Below are positions 26,805 to 35,577 of a stretch of DNA of 64,000 nt, piece by piece (position 1 is the stretch's first letter; each line of letters opens with the position of its first letter). The DNA lies in NCBI GenBank assembly GCA_002359895.1, contig DEOB01000010.1, positions 1,545,134 to 1,609,133 on the forward strand. Reading direction: 5' to 3'. The notes below the pieces were generated by a model. The model was not told the DNA's origin and ran no database searches. It saw nothing but the letters and a program-made list of their open reading frames with translations. This stretch comes from Stenotrophomonas sp. UBA2629. GTDB lineage: Bacteria; Pseudomonadota; Gammaproteobacteria; Xanthomonadales; Xanthomonadaceae. The position numbers and the translations under genes were made by a program.

Positions 26805-29165
26805 GTGGCGAAACAGGTCCCGGAACGTGGCAAGAACTCCAGCGCGGGCGCCAGTGCCCGCAAGCAGGCGGCCGCGGCGGACAACCCGCGTCGGCATAAG
26901 CTGTGGCGCGATCTGGCGTTGATCGCCATCGCCCCGGCATTGCTGTATCTGCTGGCAAGTCTTTTCACCTATTCACCCACGGACCCGGGCTGGTCACAGG
27001 CCGGCTCGGTGGTTGCACCCGTGCACAACGTCGGCGGCGCCGTGGGTGCGTGGATTGCCGATGTGATGCGGCAGTTGTTCGGCTATGTGGCGTATCTGAT
27101 TCCGCTGGCGCTGGCGGCGGTGGCGTGGGTTGCGATGTTCGGCCTCAACCGCGAAGAGCGTGGCCAGGATGACCTGGGGCCGGCGCTGCGCCTGGTCGGC
27201 ATTGTCGGCTTCCTGATCGGCGCCACCGGCTTTCTGTATCTGCGCCTGCCGCCGGGTGATGTCGCCCGTGCCGGCGGTGGCTTGGGCGTGCTGGTCGGCA
27301 AGTCGCTGCAGAGCGGTTTTGGCCCGGTCGGCAGCAACCTGTTCCTGCTGGTGCTGTTGCTGACCTCGATCACCTTGGCGACCGGTTTGTCGTGGTTGAT
27401 GGTGATGGAGAGGATCGGCAAGTGGGTGTTGGCGCTGGGCCCCATGCTCAACAAGAAAAAGGAGCAGGCCACCGAGTGGCAGCAGACCCGCGTGCTGCGT
27501 GAGGAGCGCGAGGAAGTGCGCAAGGTGGACGCCGAAGTGCGCGCCAAGCGCGAGCCGGTGAAGATCGAGCCGCGCCCTGCACCGGTCATCGAAAAGAGCG
27601 ACCGCGCCAAGCGCGAGACGCAGATTCCGATGTTCCAGGGCGTCAATGGTGATGGCTCGGATATCCCGCCGCTGGCGCTGCTGGACGACCCCAAGCCGCA
27701 GCCCAAGGGCTACGACGAGCAGACGCTGGAAACGCTGTCGCGGCAGATCGAATTCAAGCTCAAGGATTTCCGCATTGATGCGCAGGTGGTGGGGGCCTAT
27801 CCGGGCCCGGTCATCACCCGTTTTGAGATCGAACCAGCGCCGGGCATCAAGGTCAGCCAGATCAGTTCGCTGGACAAGGACATCGCGCGCGGTCTGTCGG
27901 TTAAATCGGTGCGTGTGGTGGATGTCATCCCCGGCAAGTCGGTGGTGGGCCTGGAAATCCCCAATGTCACCCGCGAGATGATCTTCCTGTCCGAGCTGCT
28001 GCGCTCCAAGGAATATGACAAATCCGCCAGCGTGTTGACCCTGGCGCTGGGCAAGGACATCGCCGGCCGGCCGACCGTGGCCGACCTGGCGCGCATGCCG
28101 CATCTGCTGGTGGCCGGTACCACCGGCTCGGGCAAATCCGTGGCGGTCAACGCGATGGTGCTGAGCCTGCTGTACAAGGCCAGCCCGAAAGACCTGCGCA
28201 TGCTGATGATCGACCCGAAGATGCTGGAACTCAGCGTCTACCAGGGCATCCCGCATCTGCTGGCGCCGGTGGTCACTGACATGAAGGAGGCCGCCAACGG
28301 CCTACGTTGGTGCGTGGCCGAGATGGAGCGCCGTTACAAGTTGATGAGCGCGGTAGGCGTGCGCAACCTGGCCGGCTTCAACAAGAAGATCAAAGACGCC
28401 ATCGACGCTGGCCAGCCATTGATGGACCCGCTGTTCAAGCCCAACCCGGAAATGGGCGAGGCGCCGCGTCCGCTGGAGCCGCTGCCGTTCATCGTCATCT
28501 TCATCGACGAATTCGCCGACATGATGATGATTGTCGGCAAGAAGGTCGAAGAGCTGATCGCGCGTCTGGCGCAGAAGGCGCGTGCGGCCGGCATCCATCT
28601 GATCCTGGCCACGCAGCGGCCGTCGGTGGACGTCATCACCGGCCTGATCAAGGCCAACATCCCCACGCGTATCGCCTTCCAGGTGAGTTCCAAGATCGAC
28701 TCGCGCACCATTCTTGATCAGTCCGGCGCCGAGGCGCTGCTGGGCAACGGCGACATGCTGTACCTGCCGCCGGGCACCGCGTTGCCGGATCGTGTGCACG
28801 GCGCGTTCGTGTCTGACGAGGAAGTACACCGCGTGGTCGAGCACCTCAAGGCCAGCGGCCCGGCTGACTACATCATGGGCGTGCTGGACGAAGTGCAGAC
28901 CATGGGCGACGGCATCGTGGTCGGCGCTACCGGTCTGCCGGAGAGCAGCAGCAGTGGCGGCGACGAATCCGACCCGCTGTATGACGAAGCCCTGCGCATC
29001 GTCACCGAAACCCGTCGCGCGTCCATTTCCGGTGTGCAGCGCCGGCTGAAGATCGGCTACAACCGCGCCGCGCGTCTGATCGAGGCGATGGAAGCGGCCG
29101 GCGTGGTCAGCCCGCCAGAACACAACGGTGATCGTTCGGTATTGGCGCCACCGCCGCCAAAATAA
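26805..29165 (+). CDS. ftsK: DNA translocase FtsK
   Basis: FtsK couples cell division to chromosome segregation and activates XerCD at dif. The 786-residue protein starts with GTG. Its N-terminus has four membrane helices (about 38-220), a fairly short linker, then the motor with Walker A GTTGSGKSVAVNAMV and Walker B FIVIFIDEFADMM, and a C-terminal gamma winged helix from about residue 720 with ALRIVTETRRASISGVQRRL. It is followed by lolA and rarA as in most gamma-proteobacteria. Confidence 0.97.
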   Translation: MAKQVPERGKNSSAGASARKQAAAADNPRRHKLWRDLALIAIAPALLYLLASLFTYSPTDPGWSQAGSVVAPVHNVGGAVGAWIADVMRQLFGYVAYLIPLALAAVAWVAMFGLNREERGQDDLGPALRLVGIVGFLIGATGFLYLRLPPGDVARAGGGLGVLVGKSLQSGFGPVGSNLFLLVLLLTSITLATGLSWLMVMERIGKWVLALGPMLNKKKEQATEWQQTRVLREEREEVRKVDAEVRAKREPVKIEPRPAPVIEKSDRAKRETQIPMFQGVNGDGSDIPPLALLDDPKPQPKGYDEQTLETLSRQIEFKLKDFRIDAQVVGAYPGPVITRFEIEPAPGIKVSQISSLDKDIARGLSVKSVRVVDVIPGKSVVGLEIPNVTREMIFLSELLRSKEYDKSASVLTLALGKDIAGRPTVADLARMPHLLVAGTTGSGKSVAVNAMVLSLLYKASPKDLRMLMIDPKMLELSVYQGIPHLLAPVVTDMKEAANGLRWCVAEMERRYKLMSAVGVRNLAGFNKKIKDAIDAGQPLMDPLFKPNPEMGEAPRPLEPLPFIVIFIDEFADMMMIVGKKVEELIARLAQKARAAGIHLILATQRPSVDVITGLIKANIPTRIAFQVSSKIDSRTILDQSGAEALLGNGDMLYLPPGTALPDRVHGAFVSDEEVHRVVEHLKASGPADYIMGVLDEVQTMGDGIVVGATGLPESSSSGGDESDPLYDEALRIVTETRRASISGVQRRLKIGYNRAARLIEAMEAAGVVSPPEHNGDRSVLAPPPPK

Positions 29166-29258
29166 ACGGTAAGGCGGTATTCACACGCTGATTGCCGCCC
29201 ATTCAGATTAAAAACGGCAGACTCTGCCTCACACCCAACCTCCAGGCTCACGCCCGCC

Positions 29259-29897
29259 ATGAATGCATTCCTGCGCCATTCGTTTATTGCTGTTGCCTTG
29301 GCCTGTAGCGGCGCTGCCGCCGATGCGCGTGCCGGCGCCCGTGACGACTTGAAGGCTTTCACCACCGGCCTGCGTGGCCTGGATGGCCAGTTCTCGCAGC
29401 AGGTGTTTGATGCGCGCGGCAAGCTGAAGGAAACCTCCAGCGGCCGCGTGGCGCTGTCGGCGCCACGTCTGTTCCGCTGGGAATACACCCGCCCGCATCC
29501 GCAGCTGATCGTCGCTGACGGCGCCAAGGTGTGGGTGTACGAGCCGGACCTGGAGCAGGCCACCGTGCGTGAGCAGGGCGCCGAGGAACAGAACAGCCCG
29601 CTCACCGCGCTGATCAACCCGGCGCTGCTGGAGCGTCAATACGACCTCAGCGAAGAAGCCGCGCCGCGCGATGGCATGCAGTGGCTGTCGCTCAGCCCCA
29701 AGCGTGAGACCGAGGCCAGCTTCCAGCACGCCGCGCTGGGTTTTGCCGCTGGCGGCCTGAGCCGCATGGAGGTGGTGGACGCGGTGGGCCAGCGCACTGT
29801 CATTGATTTCAGCGGCTGGAAGAAGAACCCCAGCTTTGCTGCCGGCACCTTCCGTTACGTGCCGGGCGCGGACGTGGATGTCATCGGCGAGCGCTGA
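29259..29897 (+). CDS. lolA: Outer-membrane lipoprotein carrier protein LolA
   Basis: LolA shuttles lipoproteins through the periplasm from LolCDE to LolB. The 212-residue product has a signal peptide (residues 1-24) and the family pattern LRGLDGQFSQQVFDARGKLK, RLFRWEYTRPHPQLIVADGA, VWVYEPDLEQ and SRMEVVDAVGQRTVIDFSGW. It lies between ftsK and rarA on the same strand. Confidence 0.95.
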   Translation: MNAFLRHSFIAVALACSGAAADARAGARDDLKAFTTGLRGLDGQFSQQVFDARGKLKETSSGRVALSAPRLFRWEYTRPHPQLIVADGAKVWVYEPDLEQATVREQGAEEQNSPLTALINPALLERQYDLSEEAAPRDGMQWLSLSPKRETEASFQHAALGFAAGGLSRMEVVDAVGQRTVIDFSGWKKNPSFAAGTFRYVPGADVDVIGER

Positions 29898-29945
29898 TCT
29901 GCAGCCCGACGTGGGGCAGGGAAGTGGCCGCGCTAGAATGTCGGC

Positions 29946-31319
29946 GTGGCCAGATCCCGAAACATCTTCATAGACGACGCCCCCTCCGACCTGCTGAGTG
30001 TCGACAGGGAAAGCATGCGCCCGCTCGCCGAGCGCATGCGCCCCCGCACGTTGGACGAAATGGTGGGCCAGAAGCGCCTGCTGGGCGCCAACACCGCATT
30101 ACGCCGCGCGGTGGAATCGGGGCATGTGCATTCGATGATCCTGTGGGGCCCGCCGGGGTGTGGCAAAACCACCTTGGCGCTGTTGCTGGCGCAGTACGCT
30201 GATGCTGAGTTCAAGGCCATTTCGGCCGTGCTTTCCGGCCTGCCGGATGTGCGCCAGGTATTGGCGGCTGCCGCGCAGCGCTTTGCCGATGGCCGCCGCA
30301 CCGTGCTGTTTGTTGATGAGGTGCACCGCTTCAACAAAGCACAGCAGGATGCTTTTCTGCCGCATATCGAACGCGGCACCATTATTTTTGTCGGCGCCAC
30401 CACCGAAAACCCTTCTTTCGAATTGAACTCGGCCCTGTTGTCGCGCTGCCGCGTGCATGTGCTGGAGTCGGTATCACCGGAAGATGTGGTTGAAGCGCTG
30501 GAACGGGCGCTGGGCGACAACGAGCGCGGGCTGGGTGAGCAGGACATCACCGTGTCGGCGGAATCGCTGCTGGAAATCGCCCGCGCCGCCGATGGCGATG
30601 TACGCCGCGCCTTGACCCTGCTGGAAATCGCCGCCGAACTGGCGAGTGGCGAGGGTGGTGAGATCACCCCCGAGACGCTGCTGCAGGTGCTGGCAGACCG
30701 CACCCGTCGTTTCGACAAGAACGGCGAACAGTTCTACGACCAGATATCTGCGCTGCATAAATCGGTGCGCAGCTCCAATCCCGACGGTGCGATCTATTGG
30801 TTGGCGCGCATGCTCGATGGCGGCTGTGATCCCTCGTACCTGCTGCGCCGGCTGACCATCATGGCGGTGGAGGACGTAGGCTTGGCCGACCCGCGCGCTT
30901 TGGAAATGGCGATCAACGTGTGGAACGCCTATGACCGCATTGGCGCGCCGGAGGGTGATATCGCGCTGTCCAATCTGGTGGTCTATCTGGCCAGCACCGC
31001 CAAATCCAACGCCAGCTACATGGCCCTGAAGGCTGCGCGCAAAGACGTTGCCGAGCTGGGCACACAGCCGGTGCCGATGCATCTGCGCAATGCGCCCACG
31101 CGCTTGATGAAGACGCTGGGATACAGCCAGGGCTACCAGTACGACCACGACGTTGAAGGTGGCATCGCACTGGACCAGACCGCCTTCCCCGATGACATGG
31201 GCGAGCGGGTCTATTACCAGCCGGTGGAGCGTGGCCTGGAGATCAAGCTCAAGGACAAGCTCGACCGCCTGCGTGTTGCGCGTGAGCAGGCCCGCGCGGC
31301 ACGGAAACCCGGCGCCTGA
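29946..31319 (+). CDS. rarA: Replication-associated recombination protein RarA
   Basis: RarA (MgsA) is an AAA+ ATPase related to clamp-loader subunits that acts at stalled replication forks. The 457-residue protein starts with GTG and shows PLAERMRPRTLDEMVGQKRL, Walker A GPPGCGKTTLAL, Walker B VLFVDEVHRFNKAQQDAFLP and sensor 1 GATTENPSFELN. It is followed by crcB after 36 bases, consistent with an operon lolA-rarA-crcB. Confidence 0.96.
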   Translation: MARSRNIFIDDAPSDLLSVDRESMRPLAERMRPRTLDEMVGQKRLLGANTALRRAVESGHVHSMILWGPPGCGKTTLALLLAQYADAEFKAISAVLSGLPDVRQVLAAAAQRFADGRRTVLFVDEVHRFNKAQQDAFLPHIERGTIIFVGATTENPSFELNSALLSRCRVHVLESVSPEDVVEALERALGDNERGLGEQDITVSAESLLEIARAADGDVRRALTLLEIAAELASGEGGEITPETLLQVLADRTRRFDKNGEQFYDQISALHKSVRSSNPDGAIYWLARMLDGGCDPSYLLRRLTIMAVEDVGLADPRALEMAINVWNAYDRIGAPEGDIALSNLVVYLASTAKSNASYMALKAARKDVAELGTQPVPMHLRNAPTRLMKTLGYSQGYQYDHDVEGGIALDQTAFPDDMGERVYYQPVERGLEIKLKDKLDRLRVAREQARAARKPGA

Positions 31320-31355
31320 TGCGCGTCGCCCATCGCACAGCAGGGGAATGACGGG

Positions 31356-31742
31356 ATGTGGCTTTCCTTCCTGGCCATTGGTGTTGGCGCGGCAATCGGC
31401 GCATGGCTGCGCTTTGGTTTGAGCTTATGGTTGAACCCGATGGCTGGCTCGGTGCCGCTGGGCACCTTGGCGGCCAATCTGCTGGGCGGTTATGCGATCG
31501 GCGTGGCCCTGGCATGGTTGGCCGCGCGCCCAGATATGGCGCCGGAGTGGCGGTTGTTTGTGGTGACCGGCCTGCTGGGCGGTTTGACGACGTTTTCGAC
31601 ATTTTCCGCCGAAGTTGTGGACATGCTGCAGCGCCAGCATTTCAGCTGGGCGCTGACCACCATTGGTCTGCACCTGGGCGGTTCGTTGTCGATGACCGCG
31701 CTGGGCTGGTGGAGCTGGCGTGCGCTGCGGCCGCTGATCTGA
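31356..31742 (+). CDS. crcB: Fluoride exporter CrcB (Fluc)
   Basis: CrcB is a small dual-topology fluoride channel that protects against fluoride. The 128-residue product has four membrane helices and the hallmark motifs GAAIGAWLRFGLSLW, GTLAANLLGGYAIGVAL and the pore region GLLGGLTTFSTFSAEV with the TTFSTFS phenylalanines. The gap after rarA is too short for a fluoride riboswitch and none is visible, so expression probably follows the rarA operon. Confidence 0.95.
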   Translation: MWLSFLAIGVGAAIGAWLRFGLSLWLNPMAGSVPLGTLAANLLGGYAIGVALAWLAARPDMAPEWRLFVVTGLLGGLTTFSTFSAEVVDMLQRQHFSWALTTIGLHLGGSLSMTALGWWSWRALRPLI

Positions 31743-31844
31743 AAGCAGCATTCCAAACAGTAGGACGATGGCGCATGATGCGCGCACTACTGACGGGAGC
31801 GTCAAAAATATGCCGCTGCTGCAAGCAAAAGGAAGGGCAGGCCT

Positions 31845-32888
31845 GTGGCCTTGAACACTGCTGTTGAAGAGCACAACCCGGTTGAACCCATCACGCTGAT
31901 AGGGGCTGATGTGGGCGGCACCTATGCCCGCCTTGGCTGGGCCGAGTTGGTGCCGGGTAAACCGATTCAGATACGTGATTTCCGCAAATACACCTGTGCC
32001 GACTACCCCAGCTTGGCTGCGATTCTGCGGGACTACCTGCAGTCGCTGCAGCAACAGCCCCCGCTGCCACCGGTGCGGCATGCGGTGGTGGCCATTGCCG
32101 GCCTCTTGGACGGCGACACCCTGCTGAACACCAATCTGGCCTGGCCGGTGTCGCTGTCGGCAACGCAGCGCGACGCTGGCTTGGAGCGGTTGGAGCTGAT
32201 CAACGATTTTGCAGCGGTCGCACAGGCCATGCCGCATGTGGACCGCGCCACGCTGCATCGCATCTGCGGCCATAGCGACGACACCGCGCGCGGCCCGGCC
32301 GTAGTGCTGGGGCCGGGTACCGGCCTGGGTGTGGCAGTACGTTTGGGGGCGGGCAACCCGTCTGTGCTGCCGAGCGAAGCCGGTCATGCTGCGCTTGCCG
32401 CCAACACCGCGCTGGAGCGCGATGTGCTGCAGCTGTTGTCGCAGCGCTACGAACACGTGGACAACGAGCGCGTGTTATCGGGCCCCGGCTTGATGGCGCT
32501 GTATGCCTGCCTGTGCGAGTTGCGCGGCGCCGCTGTGCGCTGGCGTGATCCGGCTGAGCTGGTCGCTGGCAGCCGCGCCGGTGATCTGCTCGCGGTGGAA
32601 AGCATTCAAGCGTTCTGCGGTTGGATGGGCAGCTTGGCCGGTGATCTTGCGCTTACCTTTGGTGCACGCGCGGTGTATCTCACCGGCGGTGTCACCGGGC
32701 ACTTGGCCGCGGAGTTGCACGATGGCACCTTCCAGAAGCGCTTCCTGAGCAAGGGCGCATTGTCGCCGGCGCTGCGACAAGTGCCGGTATGGCGGGTGGA
32801 TCACGGTGAATTGGGCGTGCTGGGCGCCTTGGCGTGGCATGCGGATCGTCTGGATGCGTGCCTGCCCAACAACGCAACAGGAGTTTGA
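31845..32888 (+). CDS. glk: Glucokinase
   Basis: Glk phosphorylates glucose to glucose 6-phosphate with ATP. The 347-residue protein starts at a GTG preceded by GGAAGGG. It has the phosphate-1 motif GADVGGTYARLGW, the sugar-binding INDFAAVAQAM, the phosphate-2 motif GPGTGLGVAV, and SEAGHAALAANT with the glutamate ligand. Near the end TGGVTGHLA matches the adenosine motif. It is followed by a glycosylasparaginase gene with a 3-base gap, so sugar released from glycoconjugates may feed into it. Confidence 0.93.
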   Translation: MALNTAVEEHNPVEPITLIGADVGGTYARLGWAELVPGKPIQIRDFRKYTCADYPSLAAILRDYLQSLQQQPPLPPVRHAVVAIAGLLDGDTLLNTNLAWPVSLSATQRDAGLERLELINDFAAVAQAMPHVDRATLHRICGHSDDTARGPAVVLGPGTGLGVAVRLGAGNPSVLPSEAGHAALAANTALERDVLQLLSQRYEHVDNERVLSGPGLMALYACLCELRGAAVRWRDPAELVAGSRAGDLLAVESIQAFCGWMGSLAGDLALTFGARAVYLTGGVTGHLAAELHDGTFQKRFLSKGALSPALRQVPVWRVDHGELGVLGALAWHADRLDACLPNNATGV

Positions 32889-32891
32889 TGG

Positions 32892-33896
32892 ATGAGCACT
32901 CGCCGACAGTTTCTACAGACCTCGATGTTGTTGGGCGCCGCCGGCGCAGCACAGGGGTTGCTGGCATCGCCGGTGGGTTCATCCGGCGCACGCGTGGTGT
33001 CCACATGGGACTTCGGCGTAGGCGCCAACCAAGCGGCCTGGAAAGTGTTGGCCGCCGGCGGTAACGCACTGGATGCGGTGGAAGCCGGTGCGCGCTGGGC
33101 GGAAAGCGAGCTGTGCAATCCCACCGTGGGCCGCTGCGGTAACCCCGACCGCGACGGTGTGTTGTCACTGGATGCCAGCATCATGGCCGGCGACGGCCGC
33201 TGCGGCTCGGTCGCTGCGCTGGTGGATATCCTGCACCCGGTATCGGTCGCGCGCCGGGTGATGGAGCAGACGCCGCACGTCATGCTGGTAGGCGAAGGTG
33301 CCCAGCAGTTTGCCGTGCAACAGGGTTTTGAACGCCAGCACCTGCTCACGCCCGAGGCCGAAAAAGCGTGGCGCGAATGGTTGAAAACCGAGCAGTACGC
33401 GCCACAGATCAACGCCGAGCGTCGCGGCCGCCCCGGCGACAAAGACAATCACGACACGTTGGGCATGCTTGCCATTGATGCCAATGGGCAGATGGCCGGT
33501 GCCTGTACCACCAGCGGCATGGCGTGGAAGCTGCATGGCCGGGTTGGCGACAGCCCCATCATCGGCGCCGGCCTGTATGTGGACAACGAAGTCGGCGCAG
33601 CGACTGCATCGGGCGTGGGCGAGGAGATGATCCGCAACGCGGCCTCGTTCCTTGTCGTGGAGCTGATGCGGCAAGGGCTCTCCCCGGCGGACGCCTGCCG
33701 CGAAGCCATTGGCCGCGTGGTGCGTAAACGCCCGGAGGCCAGCCGCACGTTGCAGGTGTGTTTCCTGGCGCTGAACCGCAATGGCGAAGTCGGCGCCTAT
33801 GCGCTGCACCGCGGCTTTGTCTATGCGGTGTGTGATGCGAAGCGACAGGACGCGCTGCTGGATTCGGCCTCGGTGTATACGAGTACGCAGGCGTGA
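32892..33896 (+). CDS. N4-(beta-N-acetylglucosaminyl)-L-asparaginase (glycosylasparaginase)
   Basis: This Ntn-hydrolase cleaves the GlcNAc-Asn bond left after N-glycan or peptidoglycan-type degradation. The 334-residue product begins MSTRRQFLQTSMLLGAAGAA, a twin-arginine-like signal, so it is probably exported. The autocleavage site is DKDNHDTLGMLAID, where Thr becomes the new N-terminal nucleophile, and the GDSPIIGAGLYVDNEVGA region forms the substrate pocket. It overlaps cutC (GTGA) and follows glk closely. Confidence 0.92.
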   Translation: MSTRRQFLQTSMLLGAAGAAQGLLASPVGSSGARVVSTWDFGVGANQAAWKVLAAGGNALDAVEAGARWAESELCNPTVGRCGNPDRDGVLSLDASIMAGDGRCGSVAALVDILHPVSVARRVMEQTPHVMLVGEGAQQFAVQQGFERQHLLTPEAEKAWREWLKTEQYAPQINAERRGRPGDKDNHDTLGMLAIDANGQMAGACTTSGMAWKLHGRVGDSPIIGAGLYVDNEVGAATASGVGEEMIRNAASFLVVELMRQGLSPADACREAIGRVVRKRPEASRTLQVCFLALNRNGEVGAYALHRGFVYAVCDAKRQDALLDSASVYTSTQA

Positions 33897-34630
33897 GTAC
33901 GGCGTATCTGCTGGAAATCGCCTGTAATTCGGCGGCCTCCGCGCTCGCGGCGGAGCAGGGCGGGGCTCACCGGGTGGAGTTGTTCGAGAACCTGGCTCAA
34001 GGTGGCACCACGCCGTCCTACGGCACGCTTGCCGTGGCCCGTGAGCGCGTGCGCATTCCACTGTTTGTGCTGATCCGCCCGCGCCCAGGGGATTTCCTGT
34101 ACGACACGCTTGAGCGCGACATCATGCTGCGCGACATTGAAACCTGCCGGCGGCTGGGGTGCGATGGCGTGGTGATTGGCGCGCTGGACAAGGCCGGCGC
34201 CATCGACCTGCCACTGTGCCGTGAGCTGGTGGCGGCAGCCGGGCCGCTGGGCATTACCTTTCACCGAGCATTTGATGCCGCACGGGATCTGCGCGTGGCG
34301 CTGGAAGCGGTGATTACCTTGGGGTGCCAGCGCATCCTGAGTTCTGGCGGAGCCGGCGATGCCATGGCCGGCAGTACGGTGCTGGCGCAGCTGGTGGAGC
34401 AGGCAGGCACACGCATCCAGATGATGGCCGGTGCCGGCTTGAACGCCCACAACATTGCCGCCGTCGCCCGGCAGAGCGGGTGCCGCCAGTTGCATGCGTC
34501 TGCCAAGGCAGTGCGCCGTTCAATGATGGATTTCCACAACCCCGCACTGCTGGGGCTGGAAAGCGAATGGGTGCAGAGCGATGCCGATGCAGTTGCCGCG
34601 CTGCGCAAAGCGCTGGAACGCACTGCCTGA
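33893..34630 (+). CDS. cutC: CutC family protein
   Basis: CutC is a TIM-barrel protein first linked to copper homeostasis in E. coli, a role since questioned. The 245-residue product has LEIACNSAASALAAEQGGAH, RVELFENLAQGGTTPSYG, FVLIRPRPGDFLYD, FHRAFDAARD and RILSSGGAGDA, all conserved. It starts with a GTG overlapping the stop of the glycosylasparaginase gene. This pairing recurs in other bacteria and suggests a role in glycan breakdown rather than copper; that is inference. Confidence 0.92.
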   Translation: MSTAYLLEIACNSAASALAAEQGGAHRVELFENLAQGGTTPSYGTLAVARERVRIPLFVLIRPRPGDFLYDTLERDIMLRDIETCRRLGCDGVVIGALDKAGAIDLPLCRELVAAAGPLGITFHRAFDAARDLRVALEAVITLGCQRILSSGGAGDAMAGSTVLAQLVEQAGTRIQMMAGAGLNAHNIAAVARQSGCRQLHASAKAVRRSMMDFHNPALLGLESEWVQSDADAVAALRKALERTA

Positions 34631-34641
34631 GGCCAGTGCGT

Positions 34642-35343
34642 TCATTGCGGAGCGTGCGGGGGATTTTCCTTGTCGCGTAATGCACGCGCGCCGGCAATGA
34701 GCATGTCCAGCATTACTTCCATCTGCCTGCTGCCATAGGTGTCCACGCCGAGCCCGGCGATTCTGCGCAGGTTTTCATGGTCGTGAGGTTCAACGTCCTG
34801 CAGCGCGGCCTGTAGCGCACGAGTGCGGGGGCGCGCTCCTTCGGCCTCTGCCTGGGCGGCGTCGCGTGCATGGCTCAATGACATTGAAATCAACGTTGCA
34901 ACCAGGCGTGTCGCCGTTTCGTCGGTGAAGCCGGCCTCGCCCAGCCGCTTGAACAACGCTTCGCTGGGCGCCAGTGCCCAAGCGGCCACCGAGCCACCAA
35001 ACCAGAGGTAGTCGGCCAAGCCGCCCACACCGCGCACCCCTTCGAAAAAGCCAATGCCATAGATCCGGCAGGCGTGTTCCCAGGTCGCCGCCTGGGCCAC
35101 ATCCGTGCTGGAGAACCGCGCCGTAAATGCGTCCATGGCCACCAGCCCCAGCAGGGTCTGCTTGTCCTTGACGTGGTAGTTGAGCGCTTTGCGGTCCACG
35201 CGCAGGTGGTCGGCCAGCGACTGCATGGACAGCGCATCAACCTGAATCGTGCGCGCGGCATCGACTATCTGCCGCAGGTCCAGCCCAGCGCGCTTGCCGG
35301 GCTTGCGTGCTGTGCGGGTGGTGGGCTTGCGGAGGCTTGGCAT
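34642..35343 (-). CDS. TetR-family transcriptional regulator
   Basis: The 233-residue protein has a basic start, then a TetR-type helix-turn-helix at about residues 22-68 with DLRQIVDAARTI and SMQSLADHLRVDRKALNYHV. The C-terminal part is a helical ligand-binding domain with TRLVATLISMSLSHARDAAQ. It is divergent from an MpaB-type oxygenase gene, and a perfect palindrome lies in front of that gene, which is the likely operator. The ligand cannot be told from sequence. Confidence 0.85.
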   Translation of the reverse strand: MPSLRKPTTRTARKPGKRAGLDLRQIVDAARTIQVDALSMQSLADHLRVDRKALNYHVKDKQTLLGLVAMDAFTARFSSTDVAQAATWEHACRIYGIGFFEGVRGVGGLADYLWFGGSVAAWALAPSEALFKRLGEAGFTDETATRLVATLISMSLSHARDAAQAEAEGARPRTRALQAALQDVEPHDHENLRRIAGLGVDTYGSRQMEVMLDMLIAGARALRDKENPPHAPQ

Positions 35344-35454
35344 GCATTACCGAAGGTGGCGACTTGACGCATTGTGGGTGCAGAAGCGGCTGGCGCCAAC
35401 TGTACCCGTGGCAGGTGCGGAGTTCGGTGCTGCGCCCACCCTAGCGGAGGTGAA

Positions 35455-35523
35455 ATGCCTTGTTTTCAGGCTTTGCGGCGGCATGCTGCAAGCGCACTTG
35501 ACGGCCTGAAACTTCAGGAATAG
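35455..35523 (+). CDS. Possible 22-residue leader peptide upstream of the oxygenase gene
   Basis: An ATG at 35455 follows a strong GGAGGTG ribosome binding site and opens a 22-codon frame (MPCFQALRRHAASALDGLKL, then QE and stop). It overlaps an imperfect inverted repeat with TTTCAGGC and GCCTGAAA arms. It lies between the TetR gene and the palindrome before the oxygenase gene. It might be a translated leader; the evidence is the ribosome binding site only. Confidence 0.25.
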   Translation: MPCFQALRRHAASALDGLKLQE

Positions 35524-35534
35524 CGTCCGCCACA

Positions 35535-35560
35535 GCAATATTCCCTGTCGGGAATATTGC
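35535..35560. promoter_or_regulatory. Perfect palindrome, probable TetR operator
   Basis: GCAATATTCCC at 35535-35545 and its exact complement at 35550-35560 are separated by TGTC. The 26-base site lies 17 bases before the oxygenase ATG and just before its CGGAGGA ribosome binding site. Length and symmetry fit TetR-family operators, and the divergent TetR gene is next to it. Confidence 0.65.
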
Positions 35561-35577
35561 CTTCGGAGGATGACCCC

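Noticed and set aside
26994..28256. Long open frame (420 codons) antisense to ftsK
   Set aside because: It is a shadow of ftsK with His- and Gln-rich composition and no ribosome binding site.
31320..31355. Fluoride riboswitch before crcB
   Set aside because: Only 36 bases separate rarA and crcB, too few for the aptamer, and the conserved riboswitch pieces are not seen.
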